Assembly (NCBI RefSeq): GCF_001039575.1
Contig: NZ_JIBT01000043.1
Location: forward strand, 1 to 43,625
Direction of reading: 5' to 3'
DNA from: Halomonas sp. PR-M31
Lineage (GTDB): Bacteria; Pseudomonadota; Gammaproteobacteria; Pseudomonadales; Halomonadaceae
DNA: 43,625 bases
Part shown: positions 10,371-19,234 of the stretch, piece after piece
Layout of the letters: every line of letters starts with the position of its first letter
Numbering within the stretch: the stretch's first letter is position 1
The notes under the pieces: model-generated
What the model was told of the DNA's origin: nothing
The model's database searches: none
The model's input: only the letters and a program-made list of their open reading frames with translations
Made by a program: the position numbers and the translations under genes

Positions 10371-10498
10371 CGCACTGACGGATATGACAACGATGATCGG
10401 GAATTGCGTCAGAATCCGGTGTGTCCCGTTGCCGCAGGCATTCCATTGCCCGCCTGGATCATGTCGACCCTTACCTCGCGATGCAGCTGAGCGCGGGA

Positions 10499-11478
10499 TC
10501 AACCGGCGCTGGTTTGCACTATGGTATAGACGAGATAGCCCGTGTACGCGAGGTATACCCCCAGGAGCGCACCCCCCTCGACGCGATTGATCCGGCCCGG
10601 TCCGCGCCAGCCAATGGCAAAAACGGCCATGGCAAGCGTCAGAACCGCCATGACCACCCAGTCCCGGGAAAGCACCTCGCCCCCGGCGTCGATCGGCGCA
10701 ATCACCCCAGCAAGGCCGACCACCCCCAGGGTATTGAACAGGTTGGAGCCGATGACGTTGCCTAGCACCAGATCATGCTCTTTCTTGCGCAGTGCGCTGA
10801 TGGAGGACGCAAGCTCCGGCAGGGAAGTACCGATGGCAACAACCGTCAGACCAATGATCAGATCGCTGACCCCGAAGGCTTCGCAACGTAGACCGCCCCC
10901 CATACCAGCAGGCGGGAGCTGGCAATCAACAAAACCAGCCCTACCAGGGTCCAGATCACCCCCGCCTTGAGACTCATGGTATCGGCGGACGGGGGTTTAT
11001 CATCCATCATGGCCAAGGCATCGTCACCGCCTCGATTCGCGCGCCAGATACTCAAACCGATTACCGCGGCAAGCAGTACCAATAGCAGTACAGCGTCCAG
11101 ACGGGAAACCGCGCCATCGAGCAGCAGCCAGGCAGAAATGAGGGTCACTAGACACAACAAAGGCAATTCCTGTCGAATCACCTGGGAATGCACCGCCAAC
11201 GGACTGATCAGCGCAACGGCCCCCAGAATCAGCCCGATATTGGCAATGTTCGAGCCATAGCCATTGCCCAGGGCAAGACCGGGGTTGCCCTGCCCCGCGG
11301 CAAGCGCCGACACCATCAGCTCCGGTGCCGAGGTACCAAAACCAATTACCAACATGCCGATGAGCAGGGTCGACACCCCTAGATGACGAGCCGTGACGGC
11401 GGCTCCTTCGACGAATTTGTCAGCACTCCAGACCAGCAGAATCAAGCCTGCCACGATCGCGGCGGTGGCTAATAGCAC
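10499..11478 (-). pseudogene. Calcium/sodium antiporter (YrbG-type), interrupted by a one-base frameshift
   Basis: Two overlapping frames together encode one inner-membrane cation/calcium exchanger of about 326 residues with the family's two inverted repeats. The first frame has the alpha-1 motif GFGTSAPELMVS and LALGNGYGSNIANIGLILG; the second resumes at EAFGVSDLIIGLTVVAIG and has TSLPELASS and LGNVIGSNLFNTLGVVG, the alpha-2 repeat. Between them, at about 10880-10886, one C or G is missing from the codon before GAAGCC. The start is GTG 11478 with an AGAGGA ribosome site. The gene is monocistronic, upstream of cydA on the same strand and divergent from pqiA. It may be an intact gene with a sequencing deletion. 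Confidence 0.85.
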
Positions 11479-11691
11479 GTAGGCATCCTCTCATATAGTG
11501 AAGTAGTATCGGTTTTGGCTCGGGAATCATGCCCGACTCGTTGCTTTCATACCAGCCATCATCGTGCCTGTCCTTTGCCTCACTTGTTTCCTCATGCATG
11601 ACTTCAGAGTTCTACCCACGTGACGATGAAGGTTACACTACTCATCCCATCACTATTCGATGACCAACTTGATACCAGGATACGCCTGTAG

Positions 11692-13023
11692 GTGAACGAT
11701 CATTTGTCCTCCGAGGCCGCTGGGCTGACGTCCTCGTCTCCCGAGCAGGATCCCGCCGATCATGGCACCCGGCGCCGCTTACGGGCCTGCCCGGAATGTG
11801 ACTGGGTGTCCGCGCTCCCCCCGCTGTCGCCCGGTGACAAGGCCTGCTGTCCGCGCTGCGATCATACCCTGGCGCAGCGCCATTATCGGCCCGCGGAGCG
11901 CAGCCTCGCTCTGGCCTTGAGTTCACTGATCGCTCTGGCCATTGCGCTATCATTCAATTTCGTCAGGTTCGAGTTCAGCGGCATCGGCAATCGTATCGAT
12001 CTGCTCGAGACCGTCTCGGCTATGATCCACTTCGATCATCCCATCGTGGCCATCTGCGTGGTGCTGGCCATTGTCGTGCTGCCGGCGCTCTATCTATGCG
12101 CCGTGGTGTGGCTGCAAATTGGCCTGCTACAGCGTGAACCGCTGCCCGCCAGCCGCCAGATTGCGCGTAGCCTGGTGCATCTGCATCCCTGGATGATGGC
12201 GGATGTATTCGTCATCGGGGCTCTGGTGGCGCTGATCAAGGTAGGTGGACTGGCGGATATTTCCATAGGCATCTCCTTCTGGGCGTTCTGCTTTTATGCC
12301 GCCTTGCTGTTACTGACCATGCAATCCATCGACAGTGACTGGCTCTGGTTTTCCCTGGCACCGGAACCCTTGGCACCAGAGGATACCCAGACCGGCGCCA
12401 CTGCAGCGCCCCAGGGCCTGGGGGGCTGCACCACCTGCGGCCTGATCAATCGTTTAGATGCGCGCGGTCGTGGTCGCTGCCGACGCTGCGGCGAGCCCCT
12501 TCACGATCGCCTGCCGAACAGCCTTCAGCGCACCTGGGCGCTAGTCTTCGCTGCCGCTGTGTTGTACATACCCGCCAATGTCTACCCGATCATGACCACG
12601 ACCTACCTGGGTAACAGTGATCCTTCCAATATCATCAGTGGCGTGGTGGAACTCTGGCACGGCGGCTCTGCTCCGGTGGCAGTCATCATCTTCATTGCCA
12701 GCATTCTGGTACCGGTAGGCAAGCTCATTGCCCTCGTGTGGCTGTGTCTTGCAGCACGCCGAGGCAGCGGCAATCGGGCCTTCGTTCGCACCCGTCTTTA
12801 TCGCGTGGTGGAATTCATTGGACGCTGGTCGATGGTCGATATCTTCGTCGTCTCCATACTGACGGCACTGATTCGTGCAGGTGCCCTGATGTCCATTACC
12901 CCCGGTCCTGCCGCTCTGGCTTTTGCAGGCGTGGTGATCGTGACCATGCTTGCTGCCTTTGCCTTCGATCCACGCCTACTATGGCAAGAATCTCCTGCTC
13001 TCGAGGAACCGTCTCATGCCTGA
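11692..13023 (+). CDS. pqiA: Paraquat-inducible protein A (PqiA/LetA-type)
   Basis: A 443-residue inner-membrane protein of the PqiA family, the membrane partner of an MCE bridge that moves lipids between inner and outer membranes. Seen: two repeated modules, each a four-cysteine zinc-ribbon-like motif (CPECD...CPRCD near residues 34-60; CTTCG...CRRCG near residues 244-268) followed by about four hydrophobic segments, including YIPANVYPIMTTTYLG, which is typical of PqiA. The start is GTG 11692; the ribosome site is weak (AGGA about 16 bases upstream), so the start is less certain than the family. The gene overlaps pqiB by 8 bases. The 213-base spacer upstream is shared with the divergent antiporter gene and shows no clear operator. 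Confidence 0.9.
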   Translation: MNDHLSSEAAGLTSSSPEQDPADHGTRRRLRACPECDWVSALPPLSPGDKACCPRCDHTLAQRHYRPAERSLALALSSLIALAIALSFNFVRFEFSGIGNRIDLLETVSAMIHFDHPIVAICVVLAIVVLPALYLCAVVWLQIGLLQREPLPASRQIARSLVHLHPWMMADVFVIGALVALIKVGGLADISIGISFWAFCFYAALLLLTMQSIDSDWLWFSLAPEPLAPEDTQTGATAAPQGLGGCTTCGLINRLDARGRGRCRRCGEPLHDRLPNSLQRTWALVFAAAVLYIPANVYPIMTTTYLGNSDPSNIISGVVELWHGGSAPVAVIIFIASILVPVGKLIALVWLCLAARRGSGNRAFVRTRLYRVVEFIGRWSMVDIFVVSILTALIRAGALMSITPGPAALAFAGVVIVTMLAAFAFDPRLLWQESPALEEPSHA

Positions 13024-14653
13024 AGCGCACCGCGCCCAACGTCAACGCAAGTCGCGCCTGTCGCCGATCTGGATAATACCGCTGGTGGCAGTATTGATCG
13101 GGCTGTGGCTGGTATATGACAACTACGCCAGCCGCGGCCCTGAGGTGGTGCTCGAAATGCCCAACGCAGAAGGCATCGAAGCCGGCAAGACAGAAATCAA
13201 GACCCGCAACGTTCAGGTCGGTCGCGTCGAGAGTGTGCAGCTCTCCGAAGATCTATCCCATACCCTGGTCACGGCTCGCATGAGCACCGATGCTGAGAGC
13301 ATGCTCAATGAGGAAACTCGTTTCTGGGTGGTCAAGCCGCGCATCGGCCGTGAAGGCATCAGTGGGCTGAACACGGTACTCTCTGGCGCCTACATTCAGC
13401 TGCAGCCGGGTAACAGCGAAGAGCCTCAATATCGTTTCAAGATTCTCGAACACCCCCCGGTGGCGTCCCCTGGCGCCAAGGGCATTCGCATCAAGCTGGT
13501 AAGTCAGATAGGCAGTGCCCTGAGAGTGGGAGACCCTGTGACCTACCAGGGTCTGACCGTAGGACGGGTTGAAAACACAGAGTTCAACTTAGAGAACCGG
13601 CAGATGGATCATCGCCTGTTCATCGAGACTCCCTACGACGGTCTGGTCACCGAGAACACCCGGTTCTGGTCCGCCTCTGGCGTCGACTTACGTTTGAATT
13701 CAGAAGGTTTTCGAGTCAACGTCGAGTCCATTGAAACGCTGCTTGGGGGTGGCGTCACCTTTGCCGTACCCGAGGATGTTCCCATGGGTGAAAAGGCCAG
13801 CGGCGATGAAACGTATGAACTCTATGCGGACGAAGAAAGTGCGGTTCAGGGTACCTACAATCGCTATCTTGAATATGCCCTGCTGATCGAAGACACGGTA
13901 CGCGGCCTATCAAAGGGCTCTCCCGTGGAGTATCGCGGCGTGCGCGTGGGTACCGTTGCCGCCGTACCCTGGCATTTCAGCGCACCGCAACCGGATACAC
14001 GTCAGCGCTTCGCCATTCCCGTGTTGATCCGCATCGAGCCGCAACGACTCAGCAGCAAGGAAGAACAAATTCAGCTTGATGAGTGGCGCAAGCGTTTCAC
14101 TCGCATGTTCGACTACGGGCTGCGCGCCACCTTGAAAGCCGGCAATCTGCTGACCGGTGCCCTGTTCGTCGATCTCAATTTCGTAAAAGACGCACCGGAC
14201 TACGAAGCCGAAACCTTCGACGGCCAGACCGTCTTTCCCACGACACCTGGCGGCTTTGCCCAGATCGAACAGAAGGTCTCCAATCTGCTCGACAAGCTCA
14301 ATGAGCTTGAAGTCGAGCCCGTGCTTGGCAAGCTGGAACAGAACCTGAGCGCCTCGGAGAAGACATTGAAAGAAGTGCGTGAAGCCACCGAATCCTTCAA
14401 GTCACTGCTAGAAGATCCCCAGACCCGAGAGATACCATCCAATCTCAATGCGTCGCTGCGAGAGCTGCGTCAGACCCTCAAGGGCCTATCACCGGAATCC
14501 AACGCGTACAAGGAGTTGACCAGAACCCTGCAAAGCGTGGAAAAACTCGTGCGCGATCTACAGCCGGTTGCCGAAACCCTGCGAGAAAAACCCAACGCGC
14601 TGATTTTCGATCGCAGCAACGGACCGGATCCGGTTCCTCAGGCGCCGAGATGA
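13016..14653 (+). CDS. pqiB: MCE-domain protein PqiB
   Basis: A 545-residue periplasmic MCE protein anchored by one N-terminal membrane segment (IWIIPLVAVLIGLWLVYD). Three MCE/MlaD domains are visible: starting near residues 42 (GPEVVLEMPNAEGIEAGKTEIKTRNV), 157 (GIRIKLVSQIGSALRVGDPVTYQG) and 280 (YNRYLEYALLIEDTVRGLSKGSPVEYRG), each with the conserved G-x-P-V-x-Y-x-G turn or a variant. After the third domain comes a long coiled-coil-like helix (ISNLLDKLNELEVEPVLGKLEQ region and LRQTLKGLSPES). This is the PqiB plan of three MCE rings plus a helical needle that bridges the periplasm. ATG 13016 is used, inside the end of pqiA. Confidence 0.93.
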   Translation: MPEAHRAQRQRKSRLSPIWIIPLVAVLIGLWLVYDNYASRGPEVVLEMPNAEGIEAGKTEIKTRNVQVGRVESVQLSEDLSHTLVTARMSTDAESMLNEETRFWVVKPRIGREGISGLNTVLSGAYIQLQPGNSEEPQYRFKILEHPPVASPGAKGIRIKLVSQIGSALRVGDPVTYQGLTVGRVENTEFNLENRQMDHRLFIETPYDGLVTENTRFWSASGVDLRLNSEGFRVNVESIETLLGGGVTFAVPEDVPMGEKASGDETYELYADEESAVQGTYNRYLEYALLIEDTVRGLSKGSPVEYRGVRVGTVAAVPWHFSAPQPDTRQRFAIPVLIRIEPQRLSSKEEQIQLDEWRKRFTRMFDYGLRATLKAGNLLTGALFVDLNFVKDAPDYEAETFDGQTVFPTTPGGFAQIEQKVSNLLDKLNELEVEPVLGKLEQNLSASEKTLKEVREATESFKSLLEDPQTREIPSNLNASLRELRQTLKGLSPESNAYKELTRTLQSVEKLVRDLQPVAETLREKPNALIFDRSNGPDPVPQAPR

Positions 14654-14708
14654 TGATGCGACGTTCTATGACCGGTTTTCCCGTGCTTATTGCAAACAAG
14701 GAGAAACA

Positions 14709-15305
14709 ATGAAAAAGCTGGGCCTCTCTTTCATACTGCTGCTTTCTTTTTTGTCGCTGACCGGATGCGCCACCGGTGGCGCCTCGACGGAACGCTATAC
14801 CCTCCCGGGCGGGAGCGATACCAAAGCTTCAGCAAGTAGTGACATGTCCGGCAGCGCATCCCAGCGCACGCTGATCCTGGACAGCCTGGAACTGGCAAGC
14901 TATCTCGAGAGCCAGGGCATCATCTTGCAAAGCGACGACATTCGCGTGCGCGAGGCAAGTTCACATCTATGGGCCGAGTCGCTAAAGCGCCAGCTGGACC
15001 GCGGCCTGCGTCAGCGTCTGGCCAGTCGCCTACCGAACACTCGCGTACTTGAAAGCGGCAACAATGCCGACGCCCTGCACCTGCGCGTCATCGTCGATCA
15101 GTTTCAAGGGCGCTACGACGGCCTGGCGGTGGTCAGCGGACGCTGGCAGCTTTACGACGACAGCGGCGAGCTACTGACGCTCAAGCCTTTCGATGTCACT
15201 CAGGCGCTAGAGAGCGACGGCTACCCGGCCCTGGTGCGGGCACTCGGTCGGGCCTGGGATCAGGTGGCTGGCGACATTGCCAAGGGGATAAAAGCCAAGG
15301 GCTAG
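14709..15305 (+). CDS. pqiC: ABC-type transport auxiliary lipoprotein PqiC
   Basis: A 198-residue outer-membrane lipoprotein. Seen: a lipoprotein signal peptide ending in the lipobox LTGC with Cys at residue 19, followed by ASTERYTLPGG, then the domain shared by PqiC/YmbA proteins, including LILDSLELASYLESQGIILQ and WAESLKRQLDRGLRQRLAS. In E. coli the homologue docks the PqiB needle at the outer membrane. An AAGGAG ribosome site precedes ATG 14709. It lies 55 bases after pqiB and ends the operon, with a candidate terminator 54 bases downstream. Confidence 0.9.
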   Translation: MKKLGLSFILLLSFLSLTGCATGGASTERYTLPGGSDTKASASSDMSGSASQRTLILDSLELASYLESQGIILQSDDIRVREASSHLWAESLKRQLDRGLRQRLASRLPNTRVLESGNNADALHLRVIVDQFQGRYDGLAVVSGRWQLYDDSGELLTLKPFDVTQALESDGYPALVRALGRAWDQVAGDIAKGIKAKG

Positions 15306-15358
15306 GATGGAGCTTGGCTCCGCTGATGCACTTATTCATAATTTCTGTTATCGTGCCT

Positions 15359-15401
15359 CGCGCGGCATTTTCGTCCCTCCGCCGCGCGATCGTTTTGTTT
15401 T
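15359..15401 (+). terminator. Candidate terminator after pqiC
   Basis: An 8-bp perfect stem (CGCGCGGC at 15359-15366 with GCCGCGCG at 15381-15388), a 14-base loop and a T-rich tail (ATCGTTTTGTTTT). It stands between pqiC and rhlE, which start and end far enough apart for separate transcription. The large loop lowers confidence. Confidence 0.55.
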
Positions 15402-15479
15402 CCTGTCTTTTATTTTACGCATTGGCCCGGGACGCACGTTTTCACAACGAGCGGCAGGTGCGTTTGACCCGGAGTTTAC

Positions 15480-16799
15480 ATGAGCTTTTCCGAACTCGGC
15501 CTGCGCGCCGAACTGTTACGTGCGGTCGAAGAACAAGGCTATACCACCCCTACCCCGATCCAGCTCAAGGCCATTCCCGCCGTACTCAAAGGCGGCGATC
15601 TGTTGGCCAGCGCCCAGACCGGCACCGGCAAAACCGCCGGTTTCACCCTGCCGCTGCTACAACGCCTGGCGGACGGGCCTCGCCCGCAGCCGCGTCAGAT
15701 TCGCGCCCTGGTATTGACCCCCACTCGTGAACTGGCCGCCCAGATCGGCGAGAACGTCGTCGACTATGGCCGTTATTTGAAGCTGCGCTCCCATGTGATC
15801 TTTGGCGGTGTGGGTCAGCAACCTCAAGTAGATGCCCTTCGCAACGGCCTGGATATTCTTGTTGCGACTCCCGGACGGCTGCTCGATCTGCATCAGCAGC
15901 GCCACGTGGATCTCTCCAAGGTCGAGACCCTGGTGCTCGATGAAGCCGACCGCATGCTCGACATGGGCTTCATCCACGACATCAAGAAGCTTTTGCGCCT
16001 GCTGCCCGCCAAGCGCCAGAACCTGCTGTTCTCCGCGACCTTTTCCGATGAAATTCAGACGTTGGCCAACGGCCTGCTGGACAGTCCTACCTTTATTGAG
16101 GTCGCTCGCCGCAACACCGCCGCGGAAAGCATCGATCAAGCGATCTATCACGTCGACCGGGAGAAGAAGCGCGACCTGCTAGCACATCTCATCAAGCAGC
16201 ATCAGTGGTATCAGGTGCTGGTGTTCACCCGGACTAAGCATGGCGCCAACCGTCTCGCCGAACAGCTAGGCAAGCAGGATATTCCCGCCATGGCGATTCA
16301 CGGCAACAAGAGCCAGTCTGCCCGCACCCGTGCATTGGCGGCTTTCAAGGATGGCAGTCTGCAGGTACTAGTAGCGACGGATATCGCCGCCCGAGGCCTG
16401 GATATCAACGAATTGCCCCACGTGGTTAATTTCGAACTACCCAATGTGGCGGAAGACTATGTGCACCGTATTGGCCGTACTGGACGCGCCGGTAGCGAAG
16501 GCCAGGCGATCTCCCTGGTCTGCGTCGATGAGCACGGTCTGCTAAAAGGTATAGAACGCCTGTTAAAGCGCGACCTGCCCAAGCATATCGAGCCCGGTTT
16601 CGAGCCAGACCCCAATGCCAAACCTGAACCCATCGAAAACGGACGGCGCGGGGGTCGTAACAATAATCGCGGCGGCGGTAACGCCAACAATCGCGGTAAT
16701 GCCAATCCGCGTAATGGTGCGAATCCACGCAGTAAAGAGAACAGCAGCGAGAACAAATCGGCCCGCCGTCGGCGTCCACAGCGTAGCCGTCAGGCCTGA
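15480..16799 (+). CDS. rhlE: DEAD-box ATP-dependent RNA helicase RhlE
   Basis: A 439-residue DEAD-box helicase that remodels RNA duplexes in the cytoplasm. Motifs in order: Q motif ([14 protein letters not shown]), motif [11 protein letters not shown] near residue 45, PTRELAAQ, motif II DEAD ([13 protein letters not shown]), motif III SAT, then domain 2 with [27 protein letters not shown] and motif [12 protein letters not shown]. RhlE identity is supported by MSFSELGL at the start and [12 protein letters not shown]. The C-terminal tail of about 65 residues is a low-complexity R/N/G region ([14 protein letters not shown]), typical of RNA-binding RhlE tails. A GGAG ribosome site sits 6 bases before ATG 15480. 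The 174-base leader holds the upstream terminator and a T-rich stretch. Confidence 0.94.
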   Translation: MSFSELGLRAELLRAVEEQGYTTPTPIQLKAIPAVLKGGDLLASAQTGTGKTAGFTLPLLQRLADGPRPQPRQIRALVLTPTRELAAQIGENVVDYGRYLKLRSHVIFGGVGQQPQVDALRNGLDILVATPGRLLDLHQQRHVDLSKVETLVLDEADRMLDMGFIHDIKKLLRLLPAKRQNLLFSATFSDEIQTLANGLLDSPTFIEVARRNTAAESIDQAIYHVDREKKRDLLAHLIKQHQWYQVLVFTRTKHGANRLAEQLGKQDIPAMAIHGNKSQSARTRALAAFKDGSLQVLVATDIAARGLDINELPHVVNFELPNVAEDYVHRIGRTGRAGSEGQAISLVCVDEHGLLKGIERLLKRDLPKHIEPGFEPDPNAKPEPIENGRRGGRNNNRGGGNANNRGNANPRNGANPRSKENSSENKSARRRRPQRSRQA

Positions 16800-16837
16800 G
16801 CGCCAATGCGATAGCGATCAACCGATATGAAATGCAA

Positions 16838-16866
16838 AGCGCGACCCTTGAGGTCGCGCTTTTTTA
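16838..16866 (+). terminator. Rho-independent terminator of rhlE
   Basis: A 9-bp perfect GC-rich stem (AGCGCGACC with GGTCGCGCT), a 5-base loop and seven T residues, 38 bases after the rhlE stop. On the other strand the A-run before the stem could also terminate transcripts arriving from the cassette cluster. Confidence 0.9.
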
Positions 16867-16919
16867 TGCTTGTGTTGTTTAGCGTTCTACTGGTGTGGAG
16901 CCCTATCAACCAGGGCTAT

Positions 16920-16972
16920 TTCTCTTCGCTTGCAAAATTGTCCGGCAACAGCGGCGGGTTAAACTGTTACCG
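16920..16972 (-). other. Degraded attC-like site at the end of the toxin gene
   Basis: The toxin stop codon lies inside CGGTAAC, an R''-like box placed exactly as in the other cassettes. Within the next 40 bases (- strand) it is followed by GCTGTTGCCGGAC, a 13-mer also present in the attC after the serine dehydratase. A matching R' half is not evident, so this looks like the truncated distal end of the cluster. Confidence 0.4.
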
Positions 16973-17248
16973 TTCACCCTCCAGTTCGTGCCATACCCGA
17001 AGAATGATGAGGGCACTGACGTGTACTGAATAACGGACAACGTACTTCCCAAAAACCATATCGCGGACCGAATCTGGTACCGGGGCAATTTCAACCGTTG
17101 CACCCATTCTGGGAAAGTCAGGTAGCAGTTCGATTTTGCCTACCAGCTCTGCCGCTACCCTGGCCGCCGCTGAAGGATCGTGAACTGCGATGAACTCTCT
17201 GAGGCGTCTTAAATCTTCAATAGCTTCATCTGTATAAGCCAGTTTCAC
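16967..17248 (-). CDS. RelE/ParE family toxin of a type II toxin-antitoxin pair
   Basis: A 93-residue protein with the ParE/RelE fold pattern: a start strand and helix MKLAYTDEAIEDLRRLREFIA, the Pro-rich PDFPRMGATVE turn, then the C-terminal strands YVVRYSVHVSALIILRVWHE with the conserved Arg-Tyr and His-Glu pairs. Members poison gyrase (ParE) or cleave mRNA (RelE); which applies here cannot be told. It begins with GTG, overlapping the antitoxin stop by 4 bases (GTGA), so the antitoxin gene is first and the two are coupled. Such pairs are common stabilising cargo in chromosomal integrons, which fits its place at the distal end of the cluster. Confidence 0.85.
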   Translation of the reverse strand: MKLAYTDEAIEDLRRLREFIAVHDPSAAARVAAELVGKIELLPDFPRMGATVEIAPVPDSVRDMVFGKYVVRYSVHVSALIILRVWHELEGER

Positions 17249-17517
17249 TTACCCGACCTCGGGGCATCCTGCTCGTTTTCGGTTCCCCAGCTCTTAAGCC
17301 AGCTATGAACCTCGCTAGCATCAACCACTTTCCCTTGAGCGGCTGACTCCATTGCATCTAGCGTTTGCTTCCAGCGTTCTTGCTCAAGCTGTAGTTTTTC
17401 TATGTATTCAGACAAGGCTTGGTTAATCACCCAGCTTTTGCTCCGGTGGAGCCGGCTGGCGATTGTCTCAAGGTCCTGCTCAACTTCTGCCTGAAGGCGA
17501 ACTGTCGTGACGCTCAT
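17245..17517 (-). CDS. Ribbon-helix-helix antitoxin of the ParE-type pair
   Basis: A 90-residue protein. The N-terminal 45 residues (VTTVRLQAEVEQDLETIASR, then SKSWVINQALSEYIEK) match a ribbon-helix-helix DNA-binding domain, which dimerises and represses its own promoter. The rest is an acidic/amphipathic segment (WKQTLDAMESAAQG) that in relatives wraps the toxin. ATG 17517. A candidate promoter upstream reads TTGACT and TATGAT with a 19-base gap, longer than ideal. Having its own promoter is usual for toxin-antitoxin cassettes. Confidence 0.85.
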   Translation of the reverse strand: MSVTTVRLQAEVEQDLETIASRLHRSKSWVINQALSEYIEKLQLEQERWKQTLDAMESAAQGKVVDASEVHSWLKSWGTENEQDAPRSGK

Positions 17518-17667
17518 AAGTGGACTCTCGAAATAGGCGACTACAAGGTATTACATCATAGTGAATGAGAGCACTGCAAAGTCAAAATTCGACGCTGCCC
17601 GCATTTAGGAGCAGATGAGGCATGTTCACTTCACTGGAAGAAGTCCAAGAGCGACGACATGAGATTA

Positions 17668-18156
17668 TTATGTGTACAGCCACTTATACATGACCAGTGC
17701 ATCTACAAGCCCTTTGCTTGGATGATTAAAAGCCTTTGGGAGCCTACCAACGATCTCGAACCCGAGCTTGCTCCACAGACGAATGGCCCCCTCATTACTT
17801 GATGCTACGAAGTTGAATTGCATGGCTTTGTAACCAAGCGCTAATGCAACTTTTTGCGAATGCTCGCACATGATGGTTGCAAGACCTCGACCTCTTGCTT
17901 TCGAAGCGACCATATACCCACAGTTGCAAACATGACTACCTGGCCCCGCTTGATTCATTTTCAGGTAATAGGTGCCAAGAATCTCTTCATTCTCTTCGAC
18001 TACAAACGTTTTACATGGATCATCCAGCCAAATTTTCTCTGCCTGATCGATAGTCGTGGCATGATCGTACGCGTAGGTCTCGCCAACTTTAACTATCTCA
18101 TGGAAGATTGGCCAAATAGATTCCCAATCTTCTCTACGTGCTTCTCTAATAGCCAT
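17668..18156 (-). CDS. GNAT family N-acetyltransferase
   Basis: A 162-residue acetyl-CoA-dependent acyltransferase. Seen: an N-terminal IREARREDWESIWPIF typical of GNAT start strands, the beta-bulge region YYLKMNQAGPGSHVCNCGYMV, the acetyl-CoA loop ARGRGLATIMCEH (R/Q-x-x-G-x-G/A pattern), and the C-terminal NEGAIRLWSKLGFEIVG motif. The layout resembles amino-acid or phosphinothricin-like N-acyltransferases, but the substrate is unknown. ATG 18156 is preferred over TTG 18171 because GAAGG precedes it. Its TAATAA stop is not embedded in a recognisable R'' box, unlike its neighbours, so its attC has probably been lost. Confidence 0.85.
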   Translation of the reverse strand: MAIREARREDWESIWPIFHEIVKVGETYAYDHATTIDQAEKIWLDDPCKTFVVEENEEILGTYYLKMNQAGPGSHVCNCGYMVASKARGRGLATIMCEHSQKVALALGYKAMQFNFVASSNEGAIRLWSKLGFEIVGRLPKAFNHPSKGLVDALVMYKWLYT

Positions 18157-18173
18157 GGGAGAAACCTTCAAAA

Positions 18174-18243
18174 AAATGACGTTTGGCTTTGCGGCATGGC
18201 GGAGCGCAGCGTAGTTACGTCCGGCAACAGCTGCTTGTTACAG
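18174..18243 (-). other. attC-like recombination site after the serine dehydratase
   Basis: R'' is CTGTAAC and contains the dehydratase TAA stop. It is the exact reverse complement of GTTACAG at the start of that cassette. The site runs through GCAGCTGTTGCCGGACG and a GC-rich middle to a degenerate R' (GTCATTT) just upstream of the GNAT gene. The weak R' lowers confidence in the right boundary. Confidence 0.55.
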
Positions 18244-19054
18244 GTCGTGCCAATTGCCCCTCAACTCTCGGATTTTATCAATCGTGGAAGTGGCTCCGCC
18301 GCATACCACGACCAAGATATTGTCGAAACCTTGCAGTTCCGGTGCATTCTTATATGCCATTGCCAAGCTCGCTCCACAGGCAGGCTCAACCAATATGCGG
18401 TGATCGTTAAGAAAACGTTCGCAGGCAGAAAGGGCATCTTGATCTGATACCACGACACTATGGATCGAGTGCTCTTTTGTATATTGAAAAGCCTTCTCGC
18501 AAACGCGCTTGGCACCAAGTGAGGTGACAATACTTGTTATCTGTTCTAGTTCGACTATGTAGCCTGAGGTGACGGCTGCATGAAATGATGCAGCGCCCGT
18601 AGTTTCTACTGTAAAAACGAGAATATTATTCCATCCATTGCGGTGGAGCTCTTCCACCACACTTGAAAGCAGACCTCCCCCACCAACCGAGAGCACCACC
18701 GCGTCAGGCTTGAGGCCGGAGCAGTAAACCTCATCGACCAGCGTTGCGTGACCTATCCAGAGCAACGGATCATCAAAAGGGTGAAGAAACGCGTCCGCTG
18801 CACCGATCAGAGACTCCGCGAAAGAATTAGCTTCTTGCCAAGAGGTGCCGTGCATGATGACCTCCGCTTTCTCCAATTGCAGCAGTTCTTTTGCTCTTTC
18901 GGTGCTGGTTTCCGGCACTGCAACCGTCACCGGTATACCTAGCCGGCGATTAGCGTAGGCGACAGCCAAGCCAGCGTTTCCTCCAGACGGAGCGTCCCGT
19001 GATGGCGCTCATTGCACGTGACTCAATGAGTGGAGTCTCAATGTGTAATTTCAT
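18238..19054 (-). pseudogene. L-serine/threonine dehydratase (PLP), internally deleted
   Basis: The reading frame from ATG 19054 gives a dehydratase N-terminus (MKLHIETPLIESRAMSAITG then RSVW). The rest of the enzyme follows in another frame from SGGNAGLAVAYANRRLG to the stop at 18238, with FDDPLLWIGH, SVGGGGLLS and VCGGATS. Compared with the family, about 35 residues are missing between the two parts, including the SGSFKIRG segment that carries the PLP-binding lysine. The junction is a single TCTGG at 18983-18987, suggesting deletion between short repeats. The product cannot be an active dehydratase. The 244-residue downstream frame could start at TTG 18969, but would lack the cofactor lysine. 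Confidence 0.85.
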
Positions 19055-19060
19055 AAGTAC

Positions 19061-19234
19061 CTGTAACGCTAACAGCATGCGCGACTATGGGATGGAGATA
19101 AAGCTGCAATGTAGTAGACGTCGCCGTGTTTATGAACTGCACCCGACTTCTTATCGTCCAACGCCGAAGCGCACCGGCAGCCTTTTTAAAGCAAAGTGAA
19201 GAAAAATCCGTCCGAGTGCCGCGTATTGTTAGCC
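19061..19234 (-). other. Long attC-like site after the PaiB-like gene
   Basis: R'' is GGCTAAC, overlapping the TAA stop of the gene. The bases just inside it (AATACGCGG) are largely complementary to those before the terminal GTTAGC at the other end (GCGCATGCT), so the whole 174 bases can fold as one long attC. R' is taken as GTTACAG at 19061-19067, the exact complement of the next cassette's R''. An alternative end is GTTGGAC at 19156-19162, giving a 79-base site plus a 95-base remnant. Confidence 0.55.

Noticed and set aside
15314-15730. A 138-codon + strand frame between pqiC and rhlE
   Set aside because: It runs through a terminator-like hairpin and out of frame into rhlE; the second half is an Arg-rich shadow of RhlE.
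16895-16922. Small inverted repeat (AGCCCT / AGGGCT) after the rhlE terminator
   Set aside because: Short stem without a U-run on either strand; could be part of a degraded attC but not supportable.
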